64,000 nt of DNA from Scatosoma sp045533485 (GCA_045533485.1 JAZSHX010000009.1:1-64000); one strand, 5' to 3'. Counted from the first letter of the stretch, positions 42,435 to 51,893 are shown. Made by a program: numbers and translations. The notes: generated by a model from the sequence alone, not told the origin.

Positions 42435-44948
42435 TTACGCCGATTGTTCGGCGTTTTCTTTTTCTTCCGACCAGTCTACGACGGTCGCGCACAGTTCCTT
42501 TATAAGCACCTGCGCCGCAGACTTTGTTTCTTCGCTAACGGTTATCTTACCGTTCTGCATCGCCATCAGTCCTTCCACCGTCGACGACAACAATTTATCA
42601 ACTACTTTTATATCTACCTTTCTTTCCATTAAAGCACCGCCTTCATATTTTTTCAATTCCTTTTGCGTATAGCTGTTTTGCGACAGCAATTCGTCTTGCG
42701 TTGCAATATAATCCGCGTATTCGGCCATATCATCCAACCCGATAGTATTCAATTCGCCGCGGCTTTCAAACGTGCCGGCCATACAGTCGGAGCCGTTACG
42801 CTTGGCGTAATCTTTCTTATCTTGAATATAATACTTTCGCTCACGCACTTTTCCGTCCATTCTTCCTGCCTGCAATTCGATATGCAGCACTCTTGAACCA
42901 TACACGCCTACCGTGCGAACATCCCAATTCCCTAACGTTGCACGCGTCTTTTCCAGCGCATTCGTCAGCAAACGTTTATCCGAACGTGCCACACGGTTAT
43001 TAACGTAAATATTATCTATTCTTGATTTCAAAGATAACAAAGGCGGCGAAAACAACTTATACGCCGAAAACCACGGCAGAACGACTTTCTTATCGTCCTT
43101 ATCCGAAATCAAAGCCACTTGCCCAATTTGTCGTAAATTCGCCGTAATATTTTCCACACGCTGCATATCCGCAAGGATCCGTACAAAGTTCCTATGCCGT
43201 ATCATACACGCATGGCGCGACATTTTGAACAGCACGTGCATCAAATCGTTCTTTTGGTTACACTCTTCGTCGTTAAACTTCATTTCCTGCTGTTCTTGCG
43301 TATTCTTCGCTTCCTTATCCAGCTCCGTATACACCCAAACACCCCAACCAAACGCATAGCGGTTGGGATTGTTTTTAATCATTTGATTGCCCAAACGCAC
43401 CATATCGTAATCGAGTATTTTTGAGTGGCGCGAAAAACTGTCGATAAGACGGCTATCACGCTTGAAGAAATCGCAATTCCACACCGGAAAATGCCCCAAA
43501 TCGACCATAAGACTGTCTACGCGTATGCTGTAATTCGATACGATCAACGCGCTTTGTGTTGTGTATATCGTATACGCTAACGCATAATCTTGGATTGTTT
43601 CCCAAATATCTTCAACGTATTTTTTGTTATCGAACGTTATCGGGTAACGGTCGATTTTGTACCCGAATACATTTTCTTTACACGGCTCTTTCAAAAACGC
43701 ATCGCGCAGGCCACGGATAAATCGAATACAGCTCCACTTATCATATACGACGTGTTCCGCATACGCTTTTTTCAAAACGCGTTCTAACGTTACCCAAGGA
43801 AAATCAGGAAAACAACTGTCGCATTCCAAAATCACTTCCAGCGCATCGTCACGAAGCTGCACTTCGTTGGAAAGGGCCACGCTGGTAAGCATCGTCGTTT
43901 TCCCTTCGCCCATTTCTGCATATATGTACGTAACAATACCCAGTTCATTGATAAAGCCACGGTTTTTGCGTTCGTTATGCTTCAGGCGCTCATAACCGAT
44001 ATTCTTCGCCCATTTATCCAAACCGACGAGCAACAGCGCAACCCATCCGACAATCGGCACAAACGTCACAACCGGTTTTAAGTCTAAACACAGCTTGTAC
44101 ACTTGCGTATATAACGTCCCGAAAGACAAATAATTCGTAAAATAAACAATATACGCTAAAAACTCAATCGCTATCGTTAAAACGTTAAAGTATAACAGCG
44201 CAAGCAACAACCAAAACTGCCAAAAATCCTTATGCTCTTTTATGAAATAATATAAATTCATAAACCACGTACCGATACGAAAAAGCGTGTTAAAATAAAA
44301 CCTATGCCACCAGCGCAACGTTTTACTTTCCTTAATCGGCCGCATTACGTTTTGCTTTTCTTCGTCTGTTTCGCTCTTTCGCTCCCCGGTAAAATAGTAT
44401 TTCTTAAAAAACCAGCAAACCAACAAAGCAAACAAAAACGCCCATAATGCAATACGCAAAAAATTCGCCAAATAATACAGCGTATAATATCCGTATAAAA
44501 GCAAGTTCTTTTTACTTGCAAAGGCCTGCCAATACAAATTCCAGTTTATCTTAAACTGCTCCCAATCCGTCGGGATGGGCGCCGACGGAATCGAAGGCGC
44601 CGAAGGAACAGACGGTGTTGCCGGGGGCGTTGGCTCCACCGGGGGAACGGGAACGGTAGGCGTTGACGGTTGCTCAAATAAGCCCAACACCCATTCCTTG
44701 ATATTCAAAAACGTATAATCCGGCATTTCGTTCCCGGTATAAAGCAACGTGTTCGATATACCAAACGTATCACATAACACGTCAACAAACGCCGTACAAA
44801 AATCCCAGCAGCTCTCCACCAAACGCCCGATGGCGTTTGGAAAACGGAAAAAGCCCAGAGCTAACAAGCCCAAGGTAATCAACGTGCAAACCCAAAACAA
44901 GTGATTGTCACGAATATATTTTCCAATCGATTTCAACGCCTTTCTCAT
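42435..44948 (-). CDS. Zot/pI-like membrane ATPase (837 aa)
   Basis: Order: a membrane helix near residues 18-36; a Pro-rich linker (PTVPVPPVEPTPPATPSVPS near 95); several helices between about 145 and 300; then a P-loop ATPase with YIYAEMGEGKTTML near 340-352 and a Zot-like later segment RHRNFVRILADMQRVENITANLRQIG. Zot/pI proteins drive assembly and export of filamentous phages. Unlike classical Zot, the membrane part precedes the ATPase. ATG 44948 overlaps the stop of the 44-aa gene (ATGA); it has no ribosome binding site of its own, so translation should be coupled. Confidence 0.65.
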   Translation of the reverse strand: MRKALKSIGKYIRDNHLFWVCTLITLGLLALGFFRFPNAIGRLVESCWDFCTAFVDVLCDTFGISNTLLYTGNEMPDYTFLNIKEWVLGLFEQPSTPTVPVPPVEPTPPATPSVPSAPSIPSAPIPTDWEQFKINWNLYWQAFASKKNLLLYGYYTLYYLANFLRIALWAFLFALLVCWFFKKYYFTGERKSETDEEKQNVMRPIKESKTLRWWHRFYFNTLFRIGTWFMNLYYFIKEHKDFWQFWLLLALLYFNVLTIAIEFLAYIVYFTNYLSFGTLYTQVYKLCLDLKPVVTFVPIVGWVALLLVGLDKWAKNIGYERLKHNERKNRGFINELGIVTYIYAEMGEGKTTMLTSVALSNEVQLRDDALEVILECDSCFPDFPWVTLERVLKKAYAEHVVYDKWSCIRFIRGLRDAFLKEPCKENVFGYKIDRYPITFDNKKYVEDIWETIQDYALAYTIYTTQSALIVSNYSIRVDSLMVDLGHFPVWNCDFFKRDSRLIDSFSRHSKILDYDMVRLGNQMIKNNPNRYAFGWGVWVYTELDKEAKNTQEQQEMKFNDEECNQKNDLMHVLFKMSRHACMIRHRNFVRILADMQRVENITANLRQIGQVALISDKDDKKVVLPWFSAYKLFSPPLLSLKSRIDNIYVNNRVARSDKRLLTNALEKTRATLGNWDVRTVGVYGSRVLHIELQAGRMDGKVRERKYYIQDKKDYAKRNGSDCMAGTFESRGELNTIGLDDMAEYADYIATQDELLSQNSYTQKELKKYEGGALMERKVDIKVVDKLLSSTVEGLMAMQNGKITVSEETKSAAQVLIKELCATVVDWSEEKENAEQSA

Positions 44949-45079
44949 TTTTGAAAATTTACCCCAATAAAGATAAAATAACCGCACACATACAACAGCA
45001 ATGCGCCCAACAAAACGCACAGCACGTACTTAAACGGCATTTTCTTCTTTTTAACAACGTTCATTTTTTCATATTTCAT
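44945..45079 (-). CDS. 44-residue membrane peptide coupled to the ATPase gene
   Basis: MKYEKMNVVKKKKMPFKYVL opens the peptide: a Lys-rich head followed by one hydrophobic helix to about residue 39. Its TGA overlaps the ATPase ATG. Minor coat proteins and assembly partners of filamentous phages have this size and shape, so a structural or assembly role is possible; this is inference. It would be missed by a usual length cut-off. Confidence 0.6.
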   Translation of the reverse strand: MKYEKMNVVKKKKMPFKYVLCVLLGALLLYVCGYFIFIGVNFQK

Positions 45080-45090
45080 AGCAAAAAACC

Positions 45091-45222
45091 TTGACTTTTC
45101 TCTTCTTATCGCTTATAATACTTGTATAAAAAATGCGTGAGCTCCTTTGAGCAAAATAATGGTGAGCATTTGCAATACCCGTGTGTCGCAACTTTTAAGC
45201 AAGGATTTATCCTTGCTTTTTT
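45091..45222 (+). ncRNA. Predicted small RNA gene 2, convergent with the 94-aa gene
   Basis: TTGACT (45091-45096) and TATAAT (45114-45119), 17-bp spacing, again with TTATCGC before the -10. Transcription from about 45126 ends at the hairpin AAGCAAGGA/TCCTTGCTT (45197-45218) and a T run to 45222, giving about 97 nt. The T run reaches the stop codon of the opposite gene. It contains only a five-codon ORF (ATG 45133) without a ribosome binding site. Confidence 0.62.
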
Positions 45223-45505
45223 ACTTTTTACGGAGCTTCCACGGATACTTCCATTTCGAAAAACGCGTTTTCTTATCCTTCCTTACGCGCTTACCGATAT
45301 ACATCGGTTTCTTGTCTTTGGGATTTGGATTTGGCTCAATCTTTTCGTTCAAATGCCGACCTTCACGCTCCGAATGCGTCACTTTACGAAATTTATAATC
45401 TTCTACACCATCACTTCCTACAATCAATGCAGGATGATTTGCAGGTTTATAATGTCTGAAATGCGGATATTCTTCACATTTTTTATTTTTCTTTTGTTTG
45501 CTCAT
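45221..45505 (-). CDS. Small basic protein, paralogue of the 118-aa protein at 42065-42421
   Basis: 94 residues, rich in Lys, Arg and Pro, no membrane span. The block NHPALIVGSDGVEDYKFRKV (then TH) aligns without gaps to the 118-aa protein at the H, Y and TH positions, and YIGKRVRKDK aligns with YYSKNVKGGK. HPALIV followed by an xxVTHS strand recalls the RPxLVL...PxTS pattern of MazF/ToxN folds. Function unknown; a toxin-like role is a hypothesis. It converges with small RNA gene 2. Confidence 0.6.
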   Translation of the reverse strand: MSKQKKNKKCEEYPHFRHYKPANHPALIVGSDGVEDYKFRKVTHSEREGRHLNEKIEPNPNPKDKKPMYIGKRVRKDKKTRFSKWKYPWKLRKK

Positions 45506-45552
45506 ACGTTACCCTTCACCGTCCAACCGGACAGATTTATTTTATTCTTTTT

Positions 45553-45580
45553 GTGCCGCTCGGTCATCACCGAACGGCAC
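45553..45580. other. Strong hairpin between the 94-aa gene and the 643-aa gene
   Basis: GTGCCGCTCGGT and ACCGAACGGCAC pair with one mismatch around a four-base loop. There is no T run on the minus strand, so an mRNA processing or stability element is more likely than a terminator. Confidence 0.45.
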
Positions 45581-45588
45581 ACGTTCTT

Positions 45589-47520
45589 TTATTTGCTTCG
45601 CTTGAACAGCTTGCCTATCAGCTTAAACGGTAGCTTAATTAAAGTCCATATACCGTTTAGTGCTTTTTTAAGCAACCGTACAACAAGCGACAGCCCACTT
45701 CGAAGAAGCGGTAAAACCACCGGCAACAATACCGCTATAAGACACACAACCGCTACAAGCACAATCAACGTTATGATTAAAGACGTGGTATTTTTCAATA
45801 CGTCCTTAAACCACTCCTTAAACGATGTTAAATCGTCAGGGGGATCTGTACCATTGATTATATCAATCGGTTCTGCACATACACCGATAACCGTATCTTC
45901 GCCCAGCTCACTACGGAAAGTCAACGATATAATATCAAAATCCAAGAATACTGTTTCCTGCGCAACGTAACCGTCTTGTGCCGTCATGAAAAGACCATTT
46001 TTATCAAAATACGCAGTAGACGCATAATAATCCGTTAAAGCAAAACGGAAAATTACAGGGCGATTGCCTTTTTTTAACTCGTCTATGCAATACGCACGTA
46101 TGCTTCCTGCATCCTTTGCATTTACATAATACGTCTTAGAAAACGTTTCAGCATCCATACTTTCCAACGTTGCTAAATCCTGCAACGTAAAAGTAAGAAT
46201 AGGAGAAAATTCAGCGCCTTCAACGTAATTTTGCCCACGCCAAAATTTATTCCATGCAGTTTGCGTTTCGTCATAAAAAGTGAGACTTTGCTTATCGCCT
46301 GCATCAATTTCATGCACGTTATAACCGCGAGTACGTTCCGCATCCACGCTATCACTAAACAATTCCGCGCTATATCCTTGATATTTCACGCCGCCAAAGG
46401 TGCTTGTATACCAAGACATATATTTTTCAACTTCTTCCGCTGTTAAAGCGTAATCGTCACGCGTTTTTACGTTTTCACGCTCAAACAGCCAATCTATACA
46501 CGAAACAGTATTTTGCGCCTTTACACCGCCACCTGAAAGCATTTTATAATTGTATATGTACGCAAACTCATACAAAGAAACGTCGGGATATTCATGCCAT
46601 ATAACGCTCCACGATAAATCACTTGCTTTTTGACCAATATCTTCGCCAATATAGTCATATAACGCGTCGTATGCATCCGCATCCGACGTAACGAAGATAG
46701 GATCCGTTTTATATTCGTACCATTCCGCTTTTATCTTTTGCAAATTGCCGTAATCTTCAAAATATCTATCGGGGACGGAAAAATACACCGAATTCAACTC
46801 ATCGCAAACGTTATCCGAAAAAGCCATTGTACGATAATTCGTATGCTTAACTTCCAACTGGATTGTTTCCGCGCCTTGCGTTTCACATTTTAATGTGCTT
46901 TTATCGCTTTCACCGCAACCTGCCGCATATCCACTAAAATAATACGTTCTACTAATCCCGGTACTTGTCACGCTTTTGCCGTCTTTGGATACAAATTCAA
47001 TGTCGGCAAAATCATAACGACGTTTCCCTTCGTGCAGCTCAGCATAACTCTTTGCTACCGGCAACAACGTTTCCCAATTCGATACTTCGAATTTATAAAA
47101 ACGGTTATTCTCCGTCTTATCCAAATACGTTAAATCAACTTTATGCCAAGACGCCGGCTTACCTGCCGCGTCATACGTCAGAGCCATATTTACCGTATTG
47201 CGCGCTTCCACGTTCAGCTCCGTTTCCGTTGGATTGTATACGTAAACAACCACCGCATAGTATTCACTGAAAAACGCCTTTTCCGAATAACAATATTCCT
47301 GCATAAGTATCACTTTCGGCTTACCTAAAACATTTTTAGGATAAAGCGCAACGTTTACGTCCGATAAATCCTGCAATATGCTTGTCTTTCGATAATCACG
47401 CACCGTTTGTTCGTTGGTTTCCGCTAAAACGGGAACAACCGCCGCTTGGAATACAAACGACAGGGTAACGAACACCGCGCATATTATATGAAAATATTTA
47501 TGTAAAACACGTTTTAACAT
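45589..47520 (-). CDS. Large secreted, C-terminally membrane-anchored protein (643 aa)
   Basis: Family not recognised. A signal peptide (HIICAVFVTLSFVFQAAVVP, cleavage likely near VLAE) leads to an extracellular part of about 530 residues rich in Tyr, Asp and Glu with few Cys. A C-terminal helix follows (SLIITLIVLVAVVCLIAVLL), then a strongly basic amphipathic tail ending FKLIGKLFKRSK. Signal peptide plus C-terminal anchor is the layout of filamentous-phage adsorption proteins (pIII), and the gene lies upstream of the Zot-like ATPase; this is suggestive only. Confidence 0.6.
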   Translation of the reverse strand: MLKRVLHKYFHIICAVFVTLSFVFQAAVVPVLAETNEQTVRDYRKTSILQDLSDVNVALYPKNVLGKPKVILMQEYCYSEKAFFSEYYAVVVYVYNPTETELNVEARNTVNMALTYDAAGKPASWHKVDLTYLDKTENNRFYKFEVSNWETLLPVAKSYAELHEGKRRYDFADIEFVSKDGKSVTSTGISRTYYFSGYAAGCGESDKSTLKCETQGAETIQLEVKHTNYRTMAFSDNVCDELNSVYFSVPDRYFEDYGNLQKIKAEWYEYKTDPIFVTSDADAYDALYDYIGEDIGQKASDLSWSVIWHEYPDVSLYEFAYIYNYKMLSGGGVKAQNTVSCIDWLFERENVKTRDDYALTAEEVEKYMSWYTSTFGGVKYQGYSAELFSDSVDAERTRGYNVHEIDAGDKQSLTFYDETQTAWNKFWRGQNYVEGAEFSPILTFTLQDLATLESMDAETFSKTYYVNAKDAGSIRAYCIDELKKGNRPVIFRFALTDYYASTAYFDKNGLFMTAQDGYVAQETVFLDFDIISLTFRSELGEDTVIGVCAEPIDIINGTDPPDDLTSFKEWFKDVLKNTTSLIITLIVLVAVVCLIAVLLPVVLPLLRSGLSLVVRLLKKALNGIWTLIKLPFKLIGKLFKRSK

Positions 47521-47537
47521 AAAAACCTACCTTTTCT

Positions 47538-47566
47538 TATCAAGCCCTGCCCGTTTAGAACAGGGC
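47538..47566 (-). other. Hairpin followed by CTTGATA, secondary origin-like site
   Basis: On the minus strand the stem GCCCTG/CAGGGC (47544-47566) is followed at once by TTGATAAG, with CTTGATA at 47538-47544. The same layout occurs at 51894-51940. Confidence 0.3.
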
Positions 47567-47582
47567 CTGTTTATTTTGCTTT

Positions 47583-49250
47583 TTAATCGTAATACCACGA
47601 AATCGTATAAACAGTAAAAGGATTAATTACTGAACCAGAATTAACATACCCAGCGTCTTTTTCACTAACAGCTATTTCATCCCCATCCGTAATATAGTTG
47701 CCATCTACAACCCAATAACTTGTATTGTAATCACTTTCAACCCATTCACGCCAAGTCATACCTTCTTCAGCTACAAAATATGAGCCATCTAAAGTAAATA
47801 CAAACCCCGTAGTTACAGCGGCATTCGCCATAAACCAATCTTCAAAACGGTCGGAAATTCTTTGTCCGTCAATGAAATTGATAATCCTATACGTATCCTT
47901 TACCCAACCGTTTGCCGCAGAATAAATATTCAAATATCCGTTCACACCTACGGTTGTATCTTCCGTTACAGCAAAAATACCTTCTTCCGTGCTGTAAATA
48001 CGATAAAAGCTTACGTTCTCAACGGTAAAAGCAATTTCTTCCATAAACGGTTCTTCCGGCATAACAAGCGTTTCATTAAATTGCCATGAGCTTGAAACAT
48101 TTGCCCCAAAAACGCAAGAGTTCATTCTGAACCATGCATAAAAATCTTCCGATACAATTTGGTCGTTCGTGAATTCAACATGTCCACGAATCCCACCCCA
48201 ATAAAACTCTTTTCCGTTATATCCAAACGGACCAGTTCCGGGATCTGACATAAAACTTTTATAAACGATCGTAGAAGAACCGTCAGCTTGACCGAACGCC
48301 AACAACCAACGACTTTCTTCATCTTGATAATACTTCATGCTGTAATAAACGGTATCGTTCCACTTGAAAACAACGTTTTCTTCAACTGCGTCACCAATTA
48401 ACATAGGGTAATAACAATTTTCAGCAAAATTATAGCGCATCAAAAAATATTGACCATATAACGTATACGTTACTTCTAACGCACCGCACGTTGCACATAC
48501 GCCGCCTTCGAAGCTATGGCCCAATGCAGGCAACACTTCGCTTTCTTCTTTGGCGCAACCTTCACGCGTACAATTACGCGTTTGCACACCGTCCTGCGTA
48601 CACGTCGCCGCGGTTACGTTCCATTCCGTAAAATCGTGCCCCAGCACGGCAATAATTTCGCCGTCTTCCGTTTCATCGCAATTTTTACACTTCGTACCGC
48701 CAGTATATCCGGTCGTTTCACACGTCGCCGCGTATGCTTCCATTTCCTGCATCGTATGCCCGGTTGCAGGCACCGTTTCCTGCGCCACAAACACTATACT
48801 GCAACGACTGCAATGTGAACCTTCCGTTAAACCCGTTTCCGTACACGTCGGCGCCACAGCTTCGTCCGTTACAGCATTATGGCCAAGCGCTTTCACTTCT
48901 TCCTGCGCCACAAACACTTCGCCGCATACTGCGCATTTTTTACCTTCCGTTAAGCCGGGAAGCGTACACGTCGGCGCTACCGCAGGAACCTTTACTTCCA
49001 CGTGCGCAATCTTTTCCAAAAACGTTTTTTCTTCCAGCTCGCACAACGTACACGTCTTTGTCAATTCACCTGCTTCCGTACACGTTGCTTTCTTCGTTTC
49101 CGTACCCTTGTCCCAAACGTGCTCGCACGTCACTTGGTCGATTTTGTCGCGAAGTTTATTCGTGACACCGCAACCGCTTGCTACAACCGTAAACACGGAC
49201 GTTGCGCAAAGCGCCAATCCAATCAAAAGTTTCTTTACGTTTCTTTTCAT
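47583..49250 (-). CDS. Lipoprotein with Cys-rich repeats (555 aa), paralogue of the 399-aa protein
   Basis: A lipoprotein signal ends in the lipobox VVASGC. From about residue 40 to 250 there are five or six repeats of some 40 residues of the form ATCTETGLTEGSHCSRCxxVFVAQExVPALGH, each with a Cys near the start, a CxxC pair and a closing GH, likely small metal or disulfide-stabilised modules known from surface proteins of gut Clostridia. The C-terminal 300 residues are rich in Tyr, Trp, Phe and acidic residues and resemble carbohydrate- or surface-binding beta domains. AGGAG site present. Confidence 0.65.
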   Translation of the reverse strand: MKRNVKKLLIGLALCATSVFTVVASGCGVTNKLRDKIDQVTCEHVWDKGTETKKATCTEAGELTKTCTLCELEEKTFLEKIAHVEVKVPAVAPTCTLPGLTEGKKCAVCGEVFVAQEEVKALGHNAVTDEAVAPTCTETGLTEGSHCSRCSIVFVAQETVPATGHTMQEMEAYAATCETTGYTGGTKCKNCDETEDGEIIAVLGHDFTEWNVTAATCTQDGVQTRNCTREGCAKEESEVLPALGHSFEGGVCATCGALEVTYTLYGQYFLMRYNFAENCYYPMLIGDAVEENVVFKWNDTVYYSMKYYQDEESRWLLAFGQADGSSTIVYKSFMSDPGTGPFGYNGKEFYWGGIRGHVEFTNDQIVSEDFYAWFRMNSCVFGANVSSSWQFNETLVMPEEPFMEEIAFTVENVSFYRIYSTEEGIFAVTEDTTVGVNGYLNIYSAANGWVKDTYRIINFIDGQRISDRFEDWFMANAAVTTGFVFTLDGSYFVAEEGMTWREWVESDYNTSYWVVDGNYITDGDEIAVSEKDAGYVNSGSVINPFTVYTISWYYD

Positions 49251-49261
49251 ATTTTTTCTCC

Positions 49262-50461
49262 TTAATTGAAAATTAAATTGTCTTCTATTACGTTATCTTC
49301 CCAGCCGCTGTTATCTTCACTGGGGAAGTAAACGCCGTTATCGCCTAATTCTTCATCGGTAAAGTCTGCCGTAATGAATACAAGTCGCTTAATACCGCAC
49401 TGAATATTCTCAAACTTTGTTTCTCCGTCTATCCATATCGCAAGGTCCCCGACAACAATATTTACAGCCGGCGCAATATAAATATCCATGAACATCGTTT
49501 CAATGGTACCGACATCGTCTAACACGTACCCACTGGCGCATACGGTTACAATAGGCCCAAGTTCGTCATAAACGTCCGCTAAAGGTATATGCATTTGTTC
49601 ATCCGAACCACAATAATCGGTGTAACACAAATACACACCATAATAATCATCGCCATGCAAACGCCATCCGTCCATTGAAGAAACGCCTACGCCATACCAA
49701 CAATGATATTCAGCAGTCACATTATAATAAATACGGTAAAAACCGCCTGCGATTTTTTCGCTACTATCAAATGCTACGGCGCTCATCGCCTTTGTGCTGA
49801 CGTTCTTCGCATCGTATGCACCGCATACCGTACAGGTAACGCCGTCGTAGTTATGCGTGATAGGGGTAATGTCCGGGTCTTCATAAACTTCACCGCAACG
49901 GTCGCAATGACTGCCGCCTGTCCAGCCGATGCTCGTGCACGTGCCGGGGATATCAAAGGGCGCTACAACGTGGCCGCCGGGAATAACCGTAGCTTCTACA
50001 AATACTTCGGCGCATATTAAGCAGTATTGACTATCGGTCAAACCGTCTTCTGCACACGTTGCAGCATATCCTTTATCTATCACAACGGTATGTTCGGCCA
50101 AAGGCAACGTCTCCTGCGCCACAAGCACCGTATCGCAAACGCTGCACTTAATGCCGCTGGAAAGTCCTTCCTGCAAGCACGTAGATTGTACCAATGCCAA
50201 CACTTCCAGCTGGTGGCCAAGCGCAGGGAGCGTTACCGTTTTCACGTAATCGCAAAGTGTACATACCTTTTCCAGCTCGCCCATTTCCGTACACGTCGCC
50301 GTTTTCGTCACTTCGCCGTCGTTCCATTCGTGCGTGCAAGTCAGCTGATTGATTTTCTGTTCATAATCATCGGTATACGCACAGCCGCCAACGATTGCCG
50401 CCAACGCCAACGTGGAGCAAACCGCAAACGCCGTCAATAGAATTTTAATTGTTTTTTTCAT
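49262..50461 (-). CDS. Lipoprotein with Cys-rich repeats (399 aa), paralogue of the 555-aa protein
   Basis: The lipobox is AIVGGC. Four or five repeats of the same Cys-rich unit follow (TATCTEMGELEKVCTLCDYV, STCLQEGLSSGIKCSVCDTV, ATCAEDGLTDSQYCLICAEV, GTCTSIGWTGGSHCDRCGEV), ending near residue 210 with CTVCGAYD. The C-terminal part, about 185 residues, is again beta-rich and aromatic but not closely alike. Its stop is 12 bases before the next gene's start. The pair looks like a tandem duplication with diverged ends; role on the cell or particle surface is inferred from the lipobox. Confidence 0.65.
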   Translation of the reverse strand: MKKTIKILLTAFAVCSTLALAAIVGGCAYTDDYEQKINQLTCTHEWNDGEVTKTATCTEMGELEKVCTLCDYVKTVTLPALGHQLEVLALVQSTCLQEGLSSGIKCSVCDTVLVAQETLPLAEHTVVIDKGYAATCAEDGLTDSQYCLICAEVFVEATVIPGGHVVAPFDIPGTCTSIGWTGGSHCDRCGEVYEDPDITPITHNYDGVTCTVCGAYDAKNVSTKAMSAVAFDSSEKIAGGFYRIYYNVTAEYHCWYGVGVSSMDGWRLHGDDYYGVYLCYTDYCGSDEQMHIPLADVYDELGPIVTVCASGYVLDDVGTIETMFMDIYIAPAVNIVVGDLAIWIDGETKFENIQCGIKRLVFITADFTDEELGDNGVYFPSEDNSGWEDNVIEDNLIFN

Positions 50462-50518
50462 ACTTCACCTTTCTATTAAGTGTATTTTTCACGCCGTTTA
50501 GGCACTCATCAGCCGTAA

Positions 50519-51832
50519 TCAAAGTTGCATCTGTTCATACGCTTCTCCTACCTTGCATATTTCATCTGCCAACTTTTCCAAAACGTCTTTCTTTTCTTCT
50601 TCCGACAACGCCTTAAAATGCCGTGTAAACGTTGCCTTCGATACGTATTTATACTTTTCCTTGGAGCTGTTTAATAAAATGCTTGACAACAGTTCGTCTA
50701 CACGCTGCGGTTGCTCTTCCGACATCAGCCACGCCACAAACAGCTCAAATGCTTCATCCTTACTGTTAAGGCCAAAGCTTTCGTCCACGTCGTTAAAATC
50801 ATACCGGGATAAAACACCGTAACACTGATATACCCTTTTGTCTTTCAATGCGTCGTACATTGTCTTAAACGCTTCGTAACTCATCAGCGTTTCATTTTTG
50901 AATGAACCCTTAATCGCATACTTGAAAATTTCGTGATAGTCACCGTTTGTTAAATCCGCCGTGCAGGAAAAGCCGTCGGGATACCCTGTCTTTTCACCGA
51001 TTTTTTCTATATTTTCTTTCGTAACTTCTACGCCTAAAATGGATAAACACCAAACGCGCTGCAATAGCACTTCCAGTTCCGTAAACAACCGTTCCGGCCG
51101 ATGGCCGTATCTGTCGTGACTATGCCTATTCCAATAAATCGCCGGCATATTCAGCCCTTTTTTTAATACCAAAATGCAATGCAAATGCGGATGATAACTA
51201 CCATTACGCTTGGATACCGTTATTTCCAAGGCGCGTACACCGCCAACGTAACCGTACTTTGCAAAATTGACGTTACGTATTTTCTTGTCACCGTTAAAAT
51301 ACCGTATCAACCTATCGCCGAATTTATAAAACATTAAATTTATCGTATCCGACAACCGCGATGCATCTACGTTAGGAACCGTCAACACTGTATGATATAA
51401 ATCATAATCCTTTACAATCGCATCCATAACCGGACTATACTGCGCTTGACGCTGTTTTGCTTTCAAAGATTGACAGTTCAAACAAAACCTATCGCCGCAC
51501 CTATCTACCCGAACCAAATTGCGAACCTTTGCTTTTTCATAAAAATCAAACGTCCACGCCTGCGAACACCGTTTAACACGCTTTGCTATACGCATCAAAT
51601 TCTCATCTGCTTCATCCCAATGATATGCTGATTTATATACAAATTCATTCTTCTCAAAATCATACACTTCACCTTCAGGAGTAAACTTTGCTATCGCTGC
51701 ATCCGTTTGTGCCATACGTTCATAAAACTCACTGATGAACTGATTATAATGAACCCGGCGCGACACGTCTAAAAAGTCTTCGTAAGTTATTGAATTTTCT
51801 TCCTTTACAGGCAATTCAACTTTCTTTTTCAT
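50519..51832 (-). CDS. rep: Rolling-circle replication initiator, HUH endonuclease (Rep_1-like)
   Basis: 437 residues. A Cys cluster, VDRCGDRFCLNCQSLKAKQR (near 110-130), and LYHTVLTVPN precede the HUH motif HPHLHCIL (near 212-219), which binds the metal. The nucleophile candidate is the Tyr in HEIFKYAIKGS (near 300). This order matches Rep_1 proteins of pC194/pUB110-type plasmids and related phages, which nick one strand and prime rolling-circle replication. A CTTGATA site beside a hairpin lies 62 bases upstream of the start. No relaxase-type extension is seen. Confidence 0.82.
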   Translation of the reverse strand: MKKKVELPVKEENSITYEDFLDVSRRVHYNQFISEFYERMAQTDAAIAKFTPEGEVYDFEKNEFVYKSAYHWDEADENLMRIAKRVKRCSQAWTFDFYEKAKVRNLVRVDRCGDRFCLNCQSLKAKQRQAQYSPVMDAIVKDYDLYHTVLTVPNVDASRLSDTINLMFYKFGDRLIRYFNGDKKIRNVNFAKYGYVGGVRALEITVSKRNGSYHPHLHCILVLKKGLNMPAIYWNRHSHDRYGHRPERLFTELEVLLQRVWCLSILGVEVTKENIEKIGEKTGYPDGFSCTADLTNGDYHEIFKYAIKGSFKNETLMSYEAFKTMYDALKDKRVYQCYGVLSRYDFNDVDESFGLNSKDEAFELFVAWLMSEEQPQRVDELLSSILLNSSKEKYKYVSKATFTRHFKALSEEEKKDVLEKLADEICKVGEAYEQMQL

Positions 51833-51893
51833 ATCACACCGGGACTGCGTTTTTTTGTTTCAAGTTTTTTTTGGGACGAGAAGATTGTATAAA

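Noticed and set aside
45122..45970. 282-codon plus-strand frame opposite the 94-aa and 643-aa genes
   Set aside because: It crosses the terminator of small RNA gene 2 and is antisense to two supported genes.
48324..48330. CTTGATA followed by ATA, resembling a pC194 nick site
   Set aside because: It lies inside the coding sequence of the 555-aa lipoprotein with no hairpin next to it; the site at 51894 is better placed.
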